Origin: Bacteroidota bacterium
Lineage (GTDB): Bacteria > Bacteroidota > Bacteroidia > Flavobacteriales > Flavobacteriaceae
Length of the DNA: 38,238 bases
Assembly (NCBI GenBank): GCA_023446155.1
Contig: JAEXIT010000019.1
Span: 1 to 38,238 of the forward strand
Direction: 5' to 3'
Shown here: positions 6,664 to 14,421 of the stretch, piece after piece
Layout of the letters: every line of letters begins with the position of its first letter
Position numbering within the stretch: position 1 is the stretch's first letter
Made by a program: the position numbers and the translations under genes
The notes under the pieces: generated by a model
What the model saw: the letters and a program-made list of their open reading frames with translations, nothing else
Databases searched by the model: none
Told to the model about the DNA's origin: nothing

Positions 6664-9396
6664 TTATCGTAAACGACGATCCGGAAGACTACGCTTATCC
6701 CACTTAATGTCACTAAGAACAGAAGACTTGATTCCGATAAAAAAGCCCCAATAAGAATAGGTGCCAAATGGAACCCAGTTAAAGCTCATTCGCCAGCTCA
6801 AAAGGTCTCTTTCAAAACGGAACTGAGTAAAGGTTACTCCTTTTCGAACAAAGTCATATCCTGTTGAAACACCCACTTTCCATTGTGGTGTTAAATCGAT
6901 ATTTCCGGAAACCATCAGGGAGTTGGTTACAATCTCGTTTTCACGATTGCTGTTGCCGTAGGTTAGGGAATAGGCAAATTGTAAATCCCATGGCAAGGCC
7001 AATTGGTAGAATCCTTTAAATTTGTCTTTGCCGTCGTCGTCTTTGTCTTTAAATAAACTATGTCTGTTGTCACTCAAATCGGTAGCACGCCCGAATAAAT
7101 CATCACCACGACCTCCATTCATAACATTCTGATCGTTGGCTTTGTTGTCTTTATCCGAACTCGGTCCGAAATCGGAGCTGGAAAGGCTATAGTTAATGGT
7201 AATATTGGCACTGGTCATACGGAACAAACTACCACCGTTGTCGATGTTAAACTTGTTGATTCGTTTACCGGCATTGTCAATAGCATACATATCGAGTGTA
7301 GAACCGAAGTTAACATTCATTTTGTTGTTAAAAAACTGTGTTCCTCCGGAAACCATTACCGGTGACCATGCAAGTGAATCGGCTGCCATATTGTAATTGG
7401 TGGAGAAGTTCAGGTTGTTTAACAGCATTACTTTTTTCGGTTCGGTTTTGGTTTCGTCTTTATCCCGTACTTTGGCTTCGAAGGTGTTACTCAACGTAAA
7501 ACCAACATTGTTGGCCATGGTTCTTCCGGGAGCTCCGAAGATTCCGTTTTCGAAACGGGAATAATCGGCCCGTGTCGCTCCGGTGGCATCAATGGCATAG
7601 GTGTCGTAATACTTGCTAAAACTTGGCAGGTAGGAATACGAAACACTCGGACGCATGACGTGGCGGATGGCCTGAATTTTTTTATCATCCCCAAAATTAA
7701 AGGTACCATAAATGGTGGTTCCGATGTTTGAGGTGAAGTTATAGGTACGATAAGCATCAAAACCATTGACATCATTGGTGACGACTTTGTTTTGTGACGC
7801 GTCAAAATCTTTACTGATCGTTTTTAAATACCATACTTCGCTGTAGTTGGTTCCGGCGGTCACACTAAAAAACTTAAATATTTTAAAGTTGGTGCTAATC
7901 GGAATACTATGTTGGAATCCGACTTTGGAATCGCGGAACATTTGAGCGGAGAAAAACAGGGAATCGGTTGTACGGATTCGGTTTTCGGCTCTGACGTTGT
8001 ATTGAAGGTTGATGTTTTTAAAGATCCCTTTTTTAAGCTCGTCTCTTTTGGCAAATGGGAAAATACGATCTACGCTGGCCTGAAAAGTAGGCAGGGTCAT
8101 GTCGATGATTTCCGTATTGGTATTTTGAGAGTGGGTAGCTGTTACCGAAAAGTTTACCTGAGGAACGGTTTGTAAGGTCTGCGAATACGAAATCGAAGAA
8201 CTCATATTGTTGTTCAGGGAAGATCCCACGTTAAGCATGTTTAGTGTATTACGGAAATACTGGCTACTACCTAAATTGACCGATGCAGAAAATCGGGAGT
8301 TAGGACTGGCTTTGGCATCCTGAGAATGCGACCACTGAATGTTGTATTCGCGTCGTTTGGTATAATCGGGAAACCCTCTTTCGCTTTGAATCTGATTTTC
8401 AAAACGTACATTCACCCGACCGTTAAAGGCATATCGTTTGGCATAACTGCTTTCAAATCGCAGGGCATAACTTCCGTTGGTATAATAATCTCCCAAAACC
8501 GCAAGGTCGTAATAATCGCTTAAGGCAAAATAATACCCTCCGTTTTGAAGGAAATACCCCCGATCCCGGGTATCACCAAAGGAAGGGATGATAAAACCGG
8601 AAGCCGAACTTTCGCTCATCGGGAAATAGCCGAATGGAAGTCCAAGTGGCGTAGGTACATCGGCGATAACCATATTGGTAAGTCCGACAACAACCTTTTT
8701 ACCCGGTACAAATTTGATTTTTCGGGCCAGGAAATAATATTCCGGATCGTCTATGTTTTTTGAAGTGGTAAAACGGGCATTTTTCATAAAATACACCGAG
8801 TCGTTTTCTCTTTTGGAAACCTCGGCTTTGATACGGAAATCACTTTGCTCGGTTCTGGAGTTCCAAATCTTGGCTTTTTTTGTCTTAAAATTGAAGCGAA
8901 TTGAATCGGGTTCGACTACGTTTTGTCCTTGTTTGAAATAGGGAAATTGGGTGTAATTACCTAAACTGTCTTTGATTCGTCCAGCATAAACTTCGTCTTT
9001 GTCATAGTCCAGAACAATGATCCCCGACTTTAATTCGATGTCTTTATAATATAATTCGGCTTCGTTATATAGGGTAAGTTGTTTCTTTTTTTGATCAATT
9101 TTTTCGTAATCTTTTGCTTTACGCTTCACAATACCGTCTATAGAGGACTTCTTTTTTTTGACGGTATCATTCTTGGTCTCGACTGTCGGTTTTTTTAAAC
9201 TGTCGGGGTTCAGATGGATACTATCTTTCTGTTTTTCAGCGGGTATGTTTTTAGATTGGGATCGGTTTTCCTGTGAATAGATTTCATGTTTTCCTACGAG
9301 AAGAAAAAATGACAATAAAACGATATGAAATAAGTTTGTACGCAAAGGTTTTAATACTATTTTTGTAAAAATATGGCTCAATTTTTGACGGTTCAA
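6664..9396 (-). CDS. lptD: Putative LPS-assembly protein LptD
   Basis: An outer-membrane protein expected to insert lipopolysaccharide into the outer leaflet. At 910 residues it has a hydrophobic signal segment ending KHEIYSQ near residue 42, a lysine-rich linker, an OstA/LptA-like domain at about 100-240 (LYNEAELYYKDIELKSG) and a long beta-barrel to the C-terminus with alternating aromatic strands. The frame opens with TTG at 9396. There is no early ATG; a second TTG at residue 18 (9345) would give a tidier signal peptide, MRTNLFHIVLLSFFLL. A promoter 20 bases upstream supports 9396. It is followed by ridA and is divergent from the amidase gene. Confidence 0.87.
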   Translation of the reverse strand: MNRQKLSHIFTKIVLKPLRTNLFHIVLLSFFLLVGKHEIYSQENRSQSKNIPAEKQKDSIHLNPDSLKKPTVETKNDTVKKKKSSIDGIVKRKAKDYEKIDQKKKQLTLYNEAELYYKDIELKSGIIVLDYDKDEVYAGRIKDSLGNYTQFPYFKQGQNVVEPDSIRFNFKTKKAKIWNSRTEQSDFRIKAEVSKRENDSVYFMKNARFTTSKNIDDPEYYFLARKIKFVPGKKVVVGLTNMVIADVPTPLGLPFGYFPMSESSASGFIIPSFGDTRDRGYFLQNGGYYFALSDYYDLAVLGDYYTNGSYALRFESSYAKRYAFNGRVNVRFENQIQSERGFPDYTKRREYNIQWSHSQDAKASPNSRFSASVNLGSSQYFRNTLNMLNVGSSLNNNMSSSISYSQTLQTVPQVNFSVTATHSQNTNTEIIDMTLPTFQASVDRIFPFAKRDELKKGIFKNINLQYNVRAENRIRTTDSLFFSAQMFRDSKVGFQHSIPISTNFKIFKFFSVTAGTNYSEVWYLKTISKDFDASQNKVVTNDVNGFDAYRTYNFTSNIGTTIYGTFNFGDDKKIQAIRHVMRPSVSYSYLPSFSKYYDTYAIDATGATRADYSRFENGIFGAPGRTMANNVGFTLSNTFEAKVRDKDETKTEPKKVMLLNNLNFSTNYNMAADSLAWSPVMVSGGTQFFNNKMNVNFGSTLDMYAIDNAGKRINKFNIDNGGSLFRMTSANITINYSLSSSDFGPSSDKDNKANDQNVMNGGRGDDLFGRATDLSDNRHSLFKDKDDDGKDKFKGFYQLALPWDLQFAYSLTYGNSNRENEIVTNSLMVSGNIDLTPQWKVGVSTGYDFVRKGVTFTQFRFERDLLSWRMSFNWVPFGTYSYWGFFIGIKSSVLSDIKWDKRSLPDRRLR

Positions 9397-9415
9397 ACTT
9401 ACATATATTTTTTCT

Positions 9416-9447
9416 CAAAAATAAGCATTTAATAAAATTATAACCAA
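9416..9447 (-). promoter_or_regulatory. lptD promoter
   Basis: On the minus strand, TTG (9445-9447) and TATTTTTG (9416-9423) are separated by 21 bases, a good Bacteroidota promoter. Transcription would start near 9409, about 13 bases before the TTG start codon of lptD. The region also serves the divergent amidase gene at 9469, for which I see no clear promoter box. Confidence 0.55.
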
Positions 9448-9468
9448 TATCGATAAATATCAAAGACA

Positions 9469-10647
9469 ATGAGAGGGAACATCAAGTTTAATTTTATAAG
9501 TTCAATTTTTTTACTACTGTTTATCCATACTGCTTTTGCTCAAAATAATACAAAATTTAAGGTTGTTTTGGATGCCGGGCACGGAGGAAACGATTTCGGT
9601 GCGGTGTATCATGGTTTTGTTGAGAAAAACAACGCTTTGAATGTAGCGCTAAAAGTAGGGAAATTGTTGGAAAAAGACCCTAACATACAGGTGATTTACA
9701 CCCGTAAGACCGATATATTTATCGAATTGGACGAAAGAGCCAACATTGCGAACCGAAATGACGCGAATATTTTTGTGTCGATTCACTGTAACGCCAATAA
9801 AAACACAGCAGCTTCCGGAACCGAAACCTATGTAATGGGGGTTACCCGTAACGCATCCAACCTGGAAGTGGCAAAAAAGGAGAATGCCGTGGTTACGATG
9901 GAGAGCGATTATAAAATGAAATACGACGGATACGATCCGAATTCTCCGGAGTCGTTAATCGGAATGACACTTTTACAGGAGGAATACATCGAGCAAAGTA
10001 TCGATCTGGCGGCACGTATCCAGGATGGTTTCGAAAACGGATTGGGACGCAAAAGCCGCGGTGTAAAGCAAGCGGGATTCCTGGTATTGCGTAAAATCTA
10101 TATGCCACGCGTATTGATCGAGATGGGATTCGTGTCGAATAAAGACGAAGGTGCCTATTTAAGCTCGGATAGTGGTCAGGAGGAATTGGCCAAAGCAATT
10201 GCCGATGCAATCACCGGATATAAAAAAGAATATTTCGTACCAGGTGTTTCTGTTGGAAGAGACGAAAGACCAACACCGTCTAAAACGGTCGAAAAAGAAA
10301 GAGAAAAGGAAAAAGATACCAAAGTCGTAAAAGTGGATTCGACTAAAGTTACCAAAGAAATAAAAAAAGAAATCAAATCGGTCGCTTCGGCAAAAGGAGT
10401 GGTGTTTAAAGTGCAGATTTCGGCCAGTGGTAAAAAACTGGATTTGACGCCAAGTAACTTTAAAGGACTGAATAACATTTCGATGGAAGAAGATAAGACC
10501 ATTATTAAGTATTATTACGGACAGGTAAAAGCGCATTCCGAAGCGAAAGAACTTTTAAACGAAGCGAAAGAAAAAGGCTTTACATCGGCCTTTATCGTGG
10601 CTTTTAAAGACGGTAAAAAGATCAGTATACAGGAAGCATTGAAATAA
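9469..10647 (+). CDS. N-acetylmuramoyl-L-alanine amidase (Amidase_3) with C-terminal SPOR-like region
   Basis: A zinc enzyme that cuts the bond between MurNAc and the peptide stem, needed for cell separation. It has 392 residues, with a signal peptide ending TAFAQ at residue 25. The catalytic domain covers about 31-235, with zinc ligands H38 (LDAGHGG), E52 and H106 (SIHCNA) and catalytic E218 (IEMGF). A long lysine/glutamate-rich linker (about 255-305) leads to an 80-residue C-terminal domain starting VFKVQISAS, which looks like a SPOR peptidoglycan-binding fold. It is divergent from lptD and upstream of the MCE gene by 55 bases. Confidence 0.93.
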   Translation: MRGNIKFNFISSIFLLLFIHTAFAQNNTKFKVVLDAGHGGNDFGAVYHGFVEKNNALNVALKVGKLLEKDPNIQVIYTRKTDIFIELDERANIANRNDANIFVSIHCNANKNTAASGTETYVMGVTRNASNLEVAKKENAVVTMESDYKMKYDGYDPNSPESLIGMTLLQEEYIEQSIDLAARIQDGFENGLGRKSRGVKQAGFLVLRKIYMPRVLIEMGFVSNKDEGAYLSSDSGQEELAKAIADAITGYKKEYFVPGVSVGRDERPTPSKTVEKEREKEKDTKVVKVDSTKVTKEIKKEIKSVASAKGVVFKVQISASGKKLDLTPSNFKGLNNISMEEDKTIIKYYYGQVKAHSEAKELLNEAKEKGFTSAFIVAFKDGKKISIQEALK

Positions 10648-10675
10648 ATAATACTGTAGGTAAAATATTTATTTT

Positions 10676-10683
10676 TAATTTTG
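10676..10683 (+). promoter_or_regulatory. Candidate -7 box for the MCE/MlaD operon
   Basis: TAATTTTG matches the TAnnTTTG consensus and ends 19 bases before the TTG start codon at 10703. No TTG is seen at the -33 distance. If used, it lets the MCE and Fe-S genes be transcribed separately from the amidase gene. Confidence 0.35.
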
Positions 10684-10702
10684 CTCATTAAATATTTGAA
10701 TT

Positions 10703-11671
10703 TTGAAAATAACTAGAGAAGTTAAAACAGCAATTTTAGTCATTACCTCTATATTGGTATGTTTATGGGGTTATAGTTTCCTGAAAGGAAAAAATCTATT
10801 CGACTCCAATCGTAAATTTTATGTTGTATATGATAACGTGGAAGGTTTATCACCTTCGGCGGCAGTAACGATAAACGGATTGGTAGTTGGGAAAATTTCC
10901 GCTATCGAAATCCAACCAAACACCGGGAAATTACTGGTGGAAATGCAAATTAAAAATGATTTCGCGATTTCGAAATCAAGTGTTGCCAGTATTTATGAGC
11001 CAGGATTTATCGGTGGAAAACAAATTGCAATTCTTCCGAATTTTAAAGATACCAATATGGCACAGTCGGGCGACTATTTACAGGCTGATGTGAAATTGGG
11101 TTTGACAGCCAAGCTGGAAGACAAACTGGCACCGATTCAGGAAAAACTGAATAAAGTTTTGGAAAGCACCGATGTGTTGCTAACCAACATCAACAATGTT
11201 ATGGATGCGCAAACACAGGCGAACTTAAAAAACAGCCTGGCGGAATTAAACAAAACGCTGACCAACTTTAGTGCGGTATCGGTAAATGTAAATCATTTGC
11301 TGGCCGATAATAAAGGAAAACTGGATCATACGATTACAAATATCGATAAAGTATCAACCAATTTTGCCAAGATGTCCGATTCGTTAGCAAAAGTGAACAT
11401 TGGTAAAACAGTTAAAAACCTGGAAAGTACCTTGGCGAATGTCGACAAAATAATGAACGACCTACAAGCCGGAAAAGGATCGATGGGGAAATTGTTAAAA
11501 GACGATGCGATGTACAAAAACCTGGCAGGTGCTTCCAAACAATTGGAGCAATTGTTAGGCGACATGAAACTGAACCCGAAACGATATGTACATTTCTCTT
11601 TATTCGGAAAAAAAGCGGCGCCTTATGTAGCACCGGAGGAAGAGAAAACAACAACAGAACAAAAACAATAA
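10703..11671 (+). CDS. MlaD/MCE family lipid transport protein
   Basis: A membrane-anchored periplasmic lipid-binding protein of the kind that carries phospholipids between inner and outer membrane with an MlaE/MlaF ABC transporter. It has 322 residues: one N-terminal membrane segment (about 9-27), an MCE domain (37-115, with the YDNVEGLSPSAAVTINGLVVG stretch), then a long coiled-coil or helical region (about 130-290) rich in Asn and Lys. The start is TTG, because an in-frame TGA lies 6 bases upstream and no ATG is near. No mlaE or mlaF gene is adjacent. It lies 19 bases before the Fe-S membrane gene. Confidence 0.9.
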   Translation: MKITREVKTAILVITSILVCLWGYSFLKGKNLFDSNRKFYVVYDNVEGLSPSAAVTINGLVVGKISAIEIQPNTGKLLVEMQIKNDFAISKSSVASIYEPGFIGGKQIAILPNFKDTNMAQSGDYLQADVKLGLTAKLEDKLAPIQEKLNKVLESTDVLLTNINNVMDAQTQANLKNSLAELNKTLTNFSAVSVNVNHLLADNKGKLDHTITNIDKVSTNFAKMSDSLAKVNIGKTVKNLESTLANVDKIMNDLQAGKGSMGKLLKDDAMYKNLAGASKQLEQLLGDMKLNPKRYVHFSLFGKKAAPYVAPEEEKTTTEQKQ

Positions 11672-11690
11672 GCGTTAATCTATACTTTAT

Positions 11691-13019
11691 ATGAGTTATT
11701 TAGATAATATACTATTTGCTATTATCCTGATTTTAGGAATCGGTTTTTTTGCCCAGAATGTCAAAAAACTGATCCGTAATATTAAATTAGGACAGGATGT
11801 AGACCGTACCGATAACCCGAAGGAAAGATGGCGTAATATGGCGATGATTGCTTTAGGGCAATCGAAAATGGTGAAAAGACCGGTTGCCGGAGTATTGCAC
11901 ATCATAGTATATTTAGGGTTTATCATTATCAATATCGAAGTATTGGAAATCCTGATCGACGGTTTATTCGGAACACACCGCGTTTTCTCCTTTTTGGGAG
12001 GATTTTATAATGTGTTGATCGGTTCGTTCGAAGTATTGGCATTCTTGGTAATTGTTGCGATCGCAACATTTTATATCCGAAGAAACATCATTAAATTAAA
12101 GCGTTTTATCAGCAATGATTTAACGGGATGGCCAAAAAGCGATGCGAACAATATTCTATATTTCGAAACGGTATTGATGGTGTTATTCCTGGTTTTAAAT
12201 GCAGCCGATTTGCATCTACAGACATTAGGGGTAGGACATTACAATCAGGCGGGAGCGTTCCCGGTTTCGCAGTTTATTGCGCCAATTTTTAACGGAATTT
12301 CCGAAAACATCGTAGTGTTGATCGAAAGAGCGGCTTGGTGGTTGCATATCGTAGGAATCCTTATTTTCCTGAACTATTTGTACTATTCGAAACACTTACA
12401 TATTCTATTGGCTTTCCCGAATACCTTTTTTGCCAACCTGAAACCACAAGGTGAATTTGACAATTTAGAATCGGTTACCAAAGAAGTAAAATTAATGATG
12501 GATCCCAATGCCGATCCGTTTGCAGCAGCACCGGCAGGAGAAGAACCGGTACATTCCAAATTCGGAGCCAGCGATGTTCAGGATTTAAACTGGGTTCAGT
12601 TGTTAAATGCTTATACCTGTACCGAATGTGGACGTTGTACGTCATCGTGTCCGGCAAACCAAACCGGTAAAAAACTATCGCCTAGAAAGATCATGATGGA
12701 TACCCGCGACCGATTGGAGGAAGTAGGGAAAAACATCGATGCCAATAAAGGGGTATTTGTTCCGGATGGTAAATCGTTGTTAAACGATTATATTTCTACC
12801 GAAGAGCTTTGGGCGTGTACGTCATGTAACGCTTGTGTGGAAGAATGCCCGGTAAACATCAGTCCGCTTTCCATCATTATGGACATGCGTCGTTATCTGG
12901 TAATGGAGCAAAGTGCCGCGCCGATGGAGTTGAACAGTATGATGACCAATATCGAGAACAACGGAGCACCATGGCAGTACAACCAGATGGACCGTTTGAA
13001 CTGGAAAGACGAAAACTAA
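11691..13019 (+). CDS. Membrane-bound 4Fe-4S oxidoreductase subunit (HdrC/NarI-like fusion)
   Basis: A 442-residue protein that joins a membrane domain to a ferredoxin domain. Hydrophobic segments lie near residues 5-22, 68-90, 105-128, 155-175 and 205-230. H70, H219, H235 and H237 are candidate haem b or quinone-site ligands. The C-terminal half has two 4Fe-4S clusters: C310/C313/C316/C320 (CTECGRCTSSCP) and C376/C379/C382/C386 (CTSCNACVEECP). With the next gene, a CCG-domain protein, it resembles a split HdrD/HdrE-type or LutB/GlcF-type complex passing electrons to or from quinone. The electron donor is unknown. Confidence 0.88.
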   Translation: MSYLDNILFAIILILGIGFFAQNVKKLIRNIKLGQDVDRTDNPKERWRNMAMIALGQSKMVKRPVAGVLHIIVYLGFIIINIEVLEILIDGLFGTHRVFSFLGGFYNVLIGSFEVLAFLVIVAIATFYIRRNIIKLKRFISNDLTGWPKSDANNILYFETVLMVLFLVLNAADLHLQTLGVGHYNQAGAFPVSQFIAPIFNGISENIVVLIERAAWWLHIVGILIFLNYLYYSKHLHILLAFPNTFFANLKPQGEFDNLESVTKEVKLMMDPNADPFAAAPAGEEPVHSKFGASDVQDLNWVQLLNAYTCTECGRCTSSCPANQTGKKLSPRKIMMDTRDRLEEVGKNIDANKGVFVPDGKSLLNDYISTEELWACTSCNACVEECPVNISPLSIIMDMRRYLVMEQSAAPMELNSMMTNIENNGAPWQYNQMDRLNWKDEN

Positions 13020-13063
13020 TTAAAAAAAACAAACCTTGCAGTATTGCAACTAGTATAAAAGAT

Positions 13064-13855
13064 ATGTCAGCAAATTTAGTAGTTCCTACAATGGCCGAAA
13101 TGATGGCAGAGGGAAAACAACCAGAAGTCCTGTTTTGGGTGGGTTGTTCGGGAAGTTTTGACGATAGAGCGAAAAAAATAACCAAAGCGTTTGTAAAGAT
13201 ATTAAACCAGGCCAACGTATCCTTTGCCGTATTGGGCACGGAAGAAAGTTGTACCGGTGATCCGGCAAAAAGAGCCGGAAATGAATTCCTGTTCCAAATG
13301 CAGGCGATGATGAATATTGAAGTGATGAATGCCTACGAAGTGAAAAAAGTCGTAACCGCATGTCCGCACTGCTTTAATACCATCAAAAATGAATACCCGG
13401 GATTGGGGGGAAGCTACGAAGTGGTGCACCATACCCAATTTTTAAAATCCCTTTTGGACGACGGGCGATTAACGATCGAGGGCGGACAGTTTAAAGGAAA
13501 GAAAATCACCTTCCACGATCCGTGTTATTTAGGTCGCGCGAATAATGTTTATGAAGCACCACGTGACCTGATTCAGAAACTGGATGCGGAATTAGTGGAA
13601 ATGAAACGCTCCCGTGCCAACGGACTTTGTTGTGGAGCAGGTGGGGCGCAAATGTTTAAAGAACCTGAAAAAGGAAATAAAGATATTAACGTTGAGCGTA
13701 CCGAAGATGCGTTGGAAACCCAACCGGAAATTATAGCAGCCGGTTGCCCGTTCTGTAATACCATGTTGACCGACGGTGTGAAATTCAAAGAAAAAGAACA
13801 CGAGATTAAGGTAATGGACGTGGCAGAATTAATTGCTAATGCCAAAGATTTATAA
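13064..13855 (+). CDS. CCG-domain Fe-S protein (HdrB/LutA-like)
   Basis: A 263-residue soluble subunit, partner of the preceding membrane Fe-S protein. The second half has a canonical CCG motif: C154, C189-C190 and C228-x-x-C231 (spacings 34 and 37), which in HdrB binds a special 4Fe-4S cluster. The first half has a reduced motif: C28, a single C63 where CC is expected (EESCTGD), and C100/C103. The ATG at 13064 is chosen because the frame upstream runs through the end of the previous gene in another frame, and similarity to the family begins at MSANLVVPTMAEMMAEGK. The gap to the previous gene is 44 bases and to the next gene 2 bases. Confidence 0.9.
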   Translation: MSANLVVPTMAEMMAEGKQPEVLFWVGCSGSFDDRAKKITKAFVKILNQANVSFAVLGTEESCTGDPAKRAGNEFLFQMQAMMNIEVMNAYEVKKVVTACPHCFNTIKNEYPGLGGSYEVVHHTQFLKSLLDDGRLTIEGGQFKGKKITFHDPCYLGRANNVYEAPRDLIQKLDAELVEMKRSRANGLCCGAGGAQMFKEPEKGNKDINVERTEDALETQPEIIAAGCPFCNTMLTDGVKFKEKEHEIKVMDVAELIANAKDL

Positions 13856-13857
13856 TT

Positions 13858-14340
13858 ATGTACGTACCTTTTGATACTATGCCTGAAGAATCCCGAATCT
13901 GGATTTATCAGGCCAACCGAAAACTTAGCGACGACGAAATTCAGGAAATTGAAACCGCTTTGGAAGCATTCGTATCCAACTGGGCGGCTCATGGAACGGG
14001 CTTGGAAGCGTCGTTTATCACCAAATACAACCGTTTTATCATTCTAACGGTTAATCAGGAGAAACAGGCGGCTACAGGTTGTTCGATCGATGCATCGGTT
14101 CAGTTTATACAGGATCTGGAAAAGAAATACGAAATCGACTTGCTGGACAAAATGAATGTAACCTTCCGTTTAGGGGATTTCATTGCCCACAAACCGTTGA
14201 TTGAGTTTAAGAAGATGGCCAAAGAAAAAGCCGTATCCGGTAACACTATTGTATTTAACAATTTGGTGAATACACTGGGCGAATGGCAGGAATTCTGGGA
14301 AGTTCCGGCTAGCGAAAGCTGGCACAGTCGCTTCTTCTAA
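13858..14340 (+). CDS. Conserved small protein, often mislabelled ABC transporter ATPase
   Basis: A 160-residue protein without signal peptide or membrane segment. As I recall, flavobacterial homologues carry the name 'ABC transporter ATPase', but no Walker A (GxxxxGKS), Walker B or LSGGQ signature is present, so that name has no support. Conserved-looking features are SRIWIYQANR near the start, the central QAATGCSIDASVQFIQ with a single cysteine, and the C-terminal EFWEVPASESWHSRFF. It begins 2 bases after the CCG-domain gene and ends the operon, so it is likely linked to that Fe-S complex. Its function is unknown. Confidence 0.85.
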   Translation: MYVPFDTMPEESRIWIYQANRKLSDDEIQEIETALEAFVSNWAAHGTGLEASFITKYNRFIILTVNQEKQAATGCSIDASVQFIQDLEKKYEIDLLDKMNVTFRLGDFIAHKPLIEFKKMAKEKAVSGNTIVFNNLVNTLGEWQEFWEVPASESWHSRFF

Positions 14341-14365
14341 ACAAAAAATAAAAATACTAGCATCT

Positions 14366-14405
14366 AAAATCATCACGTGCAACGTTGCGTGATGATTTTA
14401 TTTAT
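14366..14405 (+). terminator. Intrinsic terminator of the MCE/Fe-S operon
   Basis: A perfect 12-bp stem (AAAATCATCACG with CGTGATGATTTT) encloses a 10-base loop containing the palindrome CAACGTTG. It is followed by a T-rich tail. It lies 25 bases past the stop of the 160-residue gene and 17 bases before the GH3 gene. Confidence 0.85.
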
Positions 14406-14421
14406 TTAAAAAATTAAGTTA

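Noticed and set aside
12833..13063. N-terminal extension of the CCG-domain gene from the ATG at 12833
   Set aside because: It lies inside the Fe-S membrane gene in another frame, and family similarity begins only at the ATG at 13064.
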